Source: Bifidobacterium aquikefiri
Lineage (GTDB): Bacteria > Actinomycetota > Actinomycetes > Actinomycetales > Bifidobacteriaceae
Reading direction: 5' to 3'
Length of the DNA stretch: 64,000 nt
Assembly (NCBI RefSeq): GCF_002259795.1
Contig: NZ_MWXA01000002.1
Location: forward strand, 1 to 64,000
The notes below the pieces were generated by a model that ran no database searches, was not told the DNA's origin, and saw nothing but the letters and a program-made list of their open reading frames with translations. Position numbers and translations under genes: made by a program. This document shows positions 63,574-64,000 of this stretch, in pieces (within the stretch, counting starts at the first letter, position 1; each line of letters opens with the position of its first letter).

Positions 63574-64000
63574 CTATTTCACGGCTCCGTCAGCGATACC
63601 TCGAATAATGTTTCTCTGCGCGACCGCATAGAAGATGATGACCGGCAGAATTGTCATGACCAGCCCGGCCATGGCAAGATTCCACTGAATCGTGAATTGT
63701 CCGAAGAACGAGAATGTTGAAAGAGGAATCGTCTTCACGTGCTCACTCGAAAGGACGAGAGAAGGTAGCAGATAATCATTCCAGATCCAAATCACGTTCA
63801 GAATCACGACGGTGTTCGTTATGGGACGCAGCATGGGAAAGACTATTCTCCAGAAGACCGTCCATGGTGACGCACCGTCGATATATCCTGCTTCTTCCAG
63901 ACTGATGGGGATCGACTTCACAAATCCGTGATAGAGAAACACCGACATTGCCGATCCGAAACCGATATACATGAATATCAGACCCTGCCGCGTATCGATG
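63574..64000 (-). CDS. Sugar ABC permease (MalG type), C-terminal part, cut by window end
   Basis: The C-terminal 142 residues of a CUT1 permease: 'GFVKSIPISLEEAGYIDGAS' with EAA loop 'DGASPWTVFWRIVFPM', then helices and the end 'QRNIIRGIADGAVK'. The 5' part lies beyond 64000. It probably forms a transport operon with genes outside the window under the neighbouring LacI regulator. Confidence 0.9.
   Translation of the reverse strand, partial: IDTRQGLIFMYIGFGSAMSVFLYHGFVKSIPISLEEAGYIDGASPWTVFWRIVFPMLRPITNTVVILNVIWIWNDYLLPSLVLSSEHVKTIPLSTFSFFGQFTIQWNLAMAGLVMTILPVIIFYAVAQRNIIRGIADGAVK

Overview
The window looks like a chromosomal segment of a Bifidobacterium-like actinobacterium. This rests on moderate GC, many GH3 and GH130 glycoside hydrolases, LacI-controlled sugar ABC transporters, Dpp/Opp-type ABC systems ending in a glycosidase, a heterodimeric ABC exporter and actinobacterial-style lipoproteins. 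Genus assignment is inference from gene content only.

Layout: (1) 1-571 is the end of an IS256-family transposase cut by the window edge. (2) 845-9109, minus strand, is a glycosidase and sensor locus: a membrane-anchored GH3 enzyme with reversed domain order, a cytosolic GH3, a GtrA-like membrane protein, a LytTR response regulator and an AgrC-like histidine kinase. (3) 9713-10291 is a CDP-alcohol phosphatidyltransferase. (4) About 10.3-32.1 kb is an accessory island ending at a tRNA-Lys gene. It holds a solitary type I-E-like CRISPR repeat, an orphan Xre regulator with a 28-bp palindrome, two related HTH genes (one broken), a zinc-ribbon/PD-(D/E)XK-like protein, a DUF262 + PIN-like operon, a DUF4062 protein, three unrecognised proteins, a complete three-gene ABC-3C system, a SIR2 + HerA pair (herA seems frameshifted), and mobile-element debris: a MobF relaxase tail, a decayed IS3 element and a truncated DnaQ-like exonuclease.

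(5) 32.2-33.9 kb holds a MarR regulator with twin operators, coupled to a TIM-barrel-like protein. (6) 33.9-39.7 kb is a Dpp-type ABC operon. (7) 39.8-45.7 kb holds an MgtC-like protein, an acyltransferase whose start lies in a perfect 19-bp hairpin, and a heterodimeric ABC exporter with one degenerate ATP site. (8) 46.0-47.2 kb contains decayed surface-protein genes and a cluster of direct and inverted repeats. (9) 47.4-52.8 kb is a LacI-regulated CUT1 sugar transporter with a GH130 phosphorylase. (10) 53.0-62.3 kb, minus strand, is a TetR-headed Opp-type ABC operon ending in a GH3 glucosidase, probably for uptake and cleavage of beta-linked oligosaccharides. (11) 62.5-64.0 kb starts another LacI plus sugar-permease locus cut by the window edge.

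The best candidates for an undescribed system are in the island: the DUF262 + PIN operon, in which the usual C-terminal HNH nuclease motif of the DUF262 protein is not visible, and the single-gene zinc-ribbon/PD-(D/E)XK protein. The ABC-3C and SIR2-HerA modules are known families.
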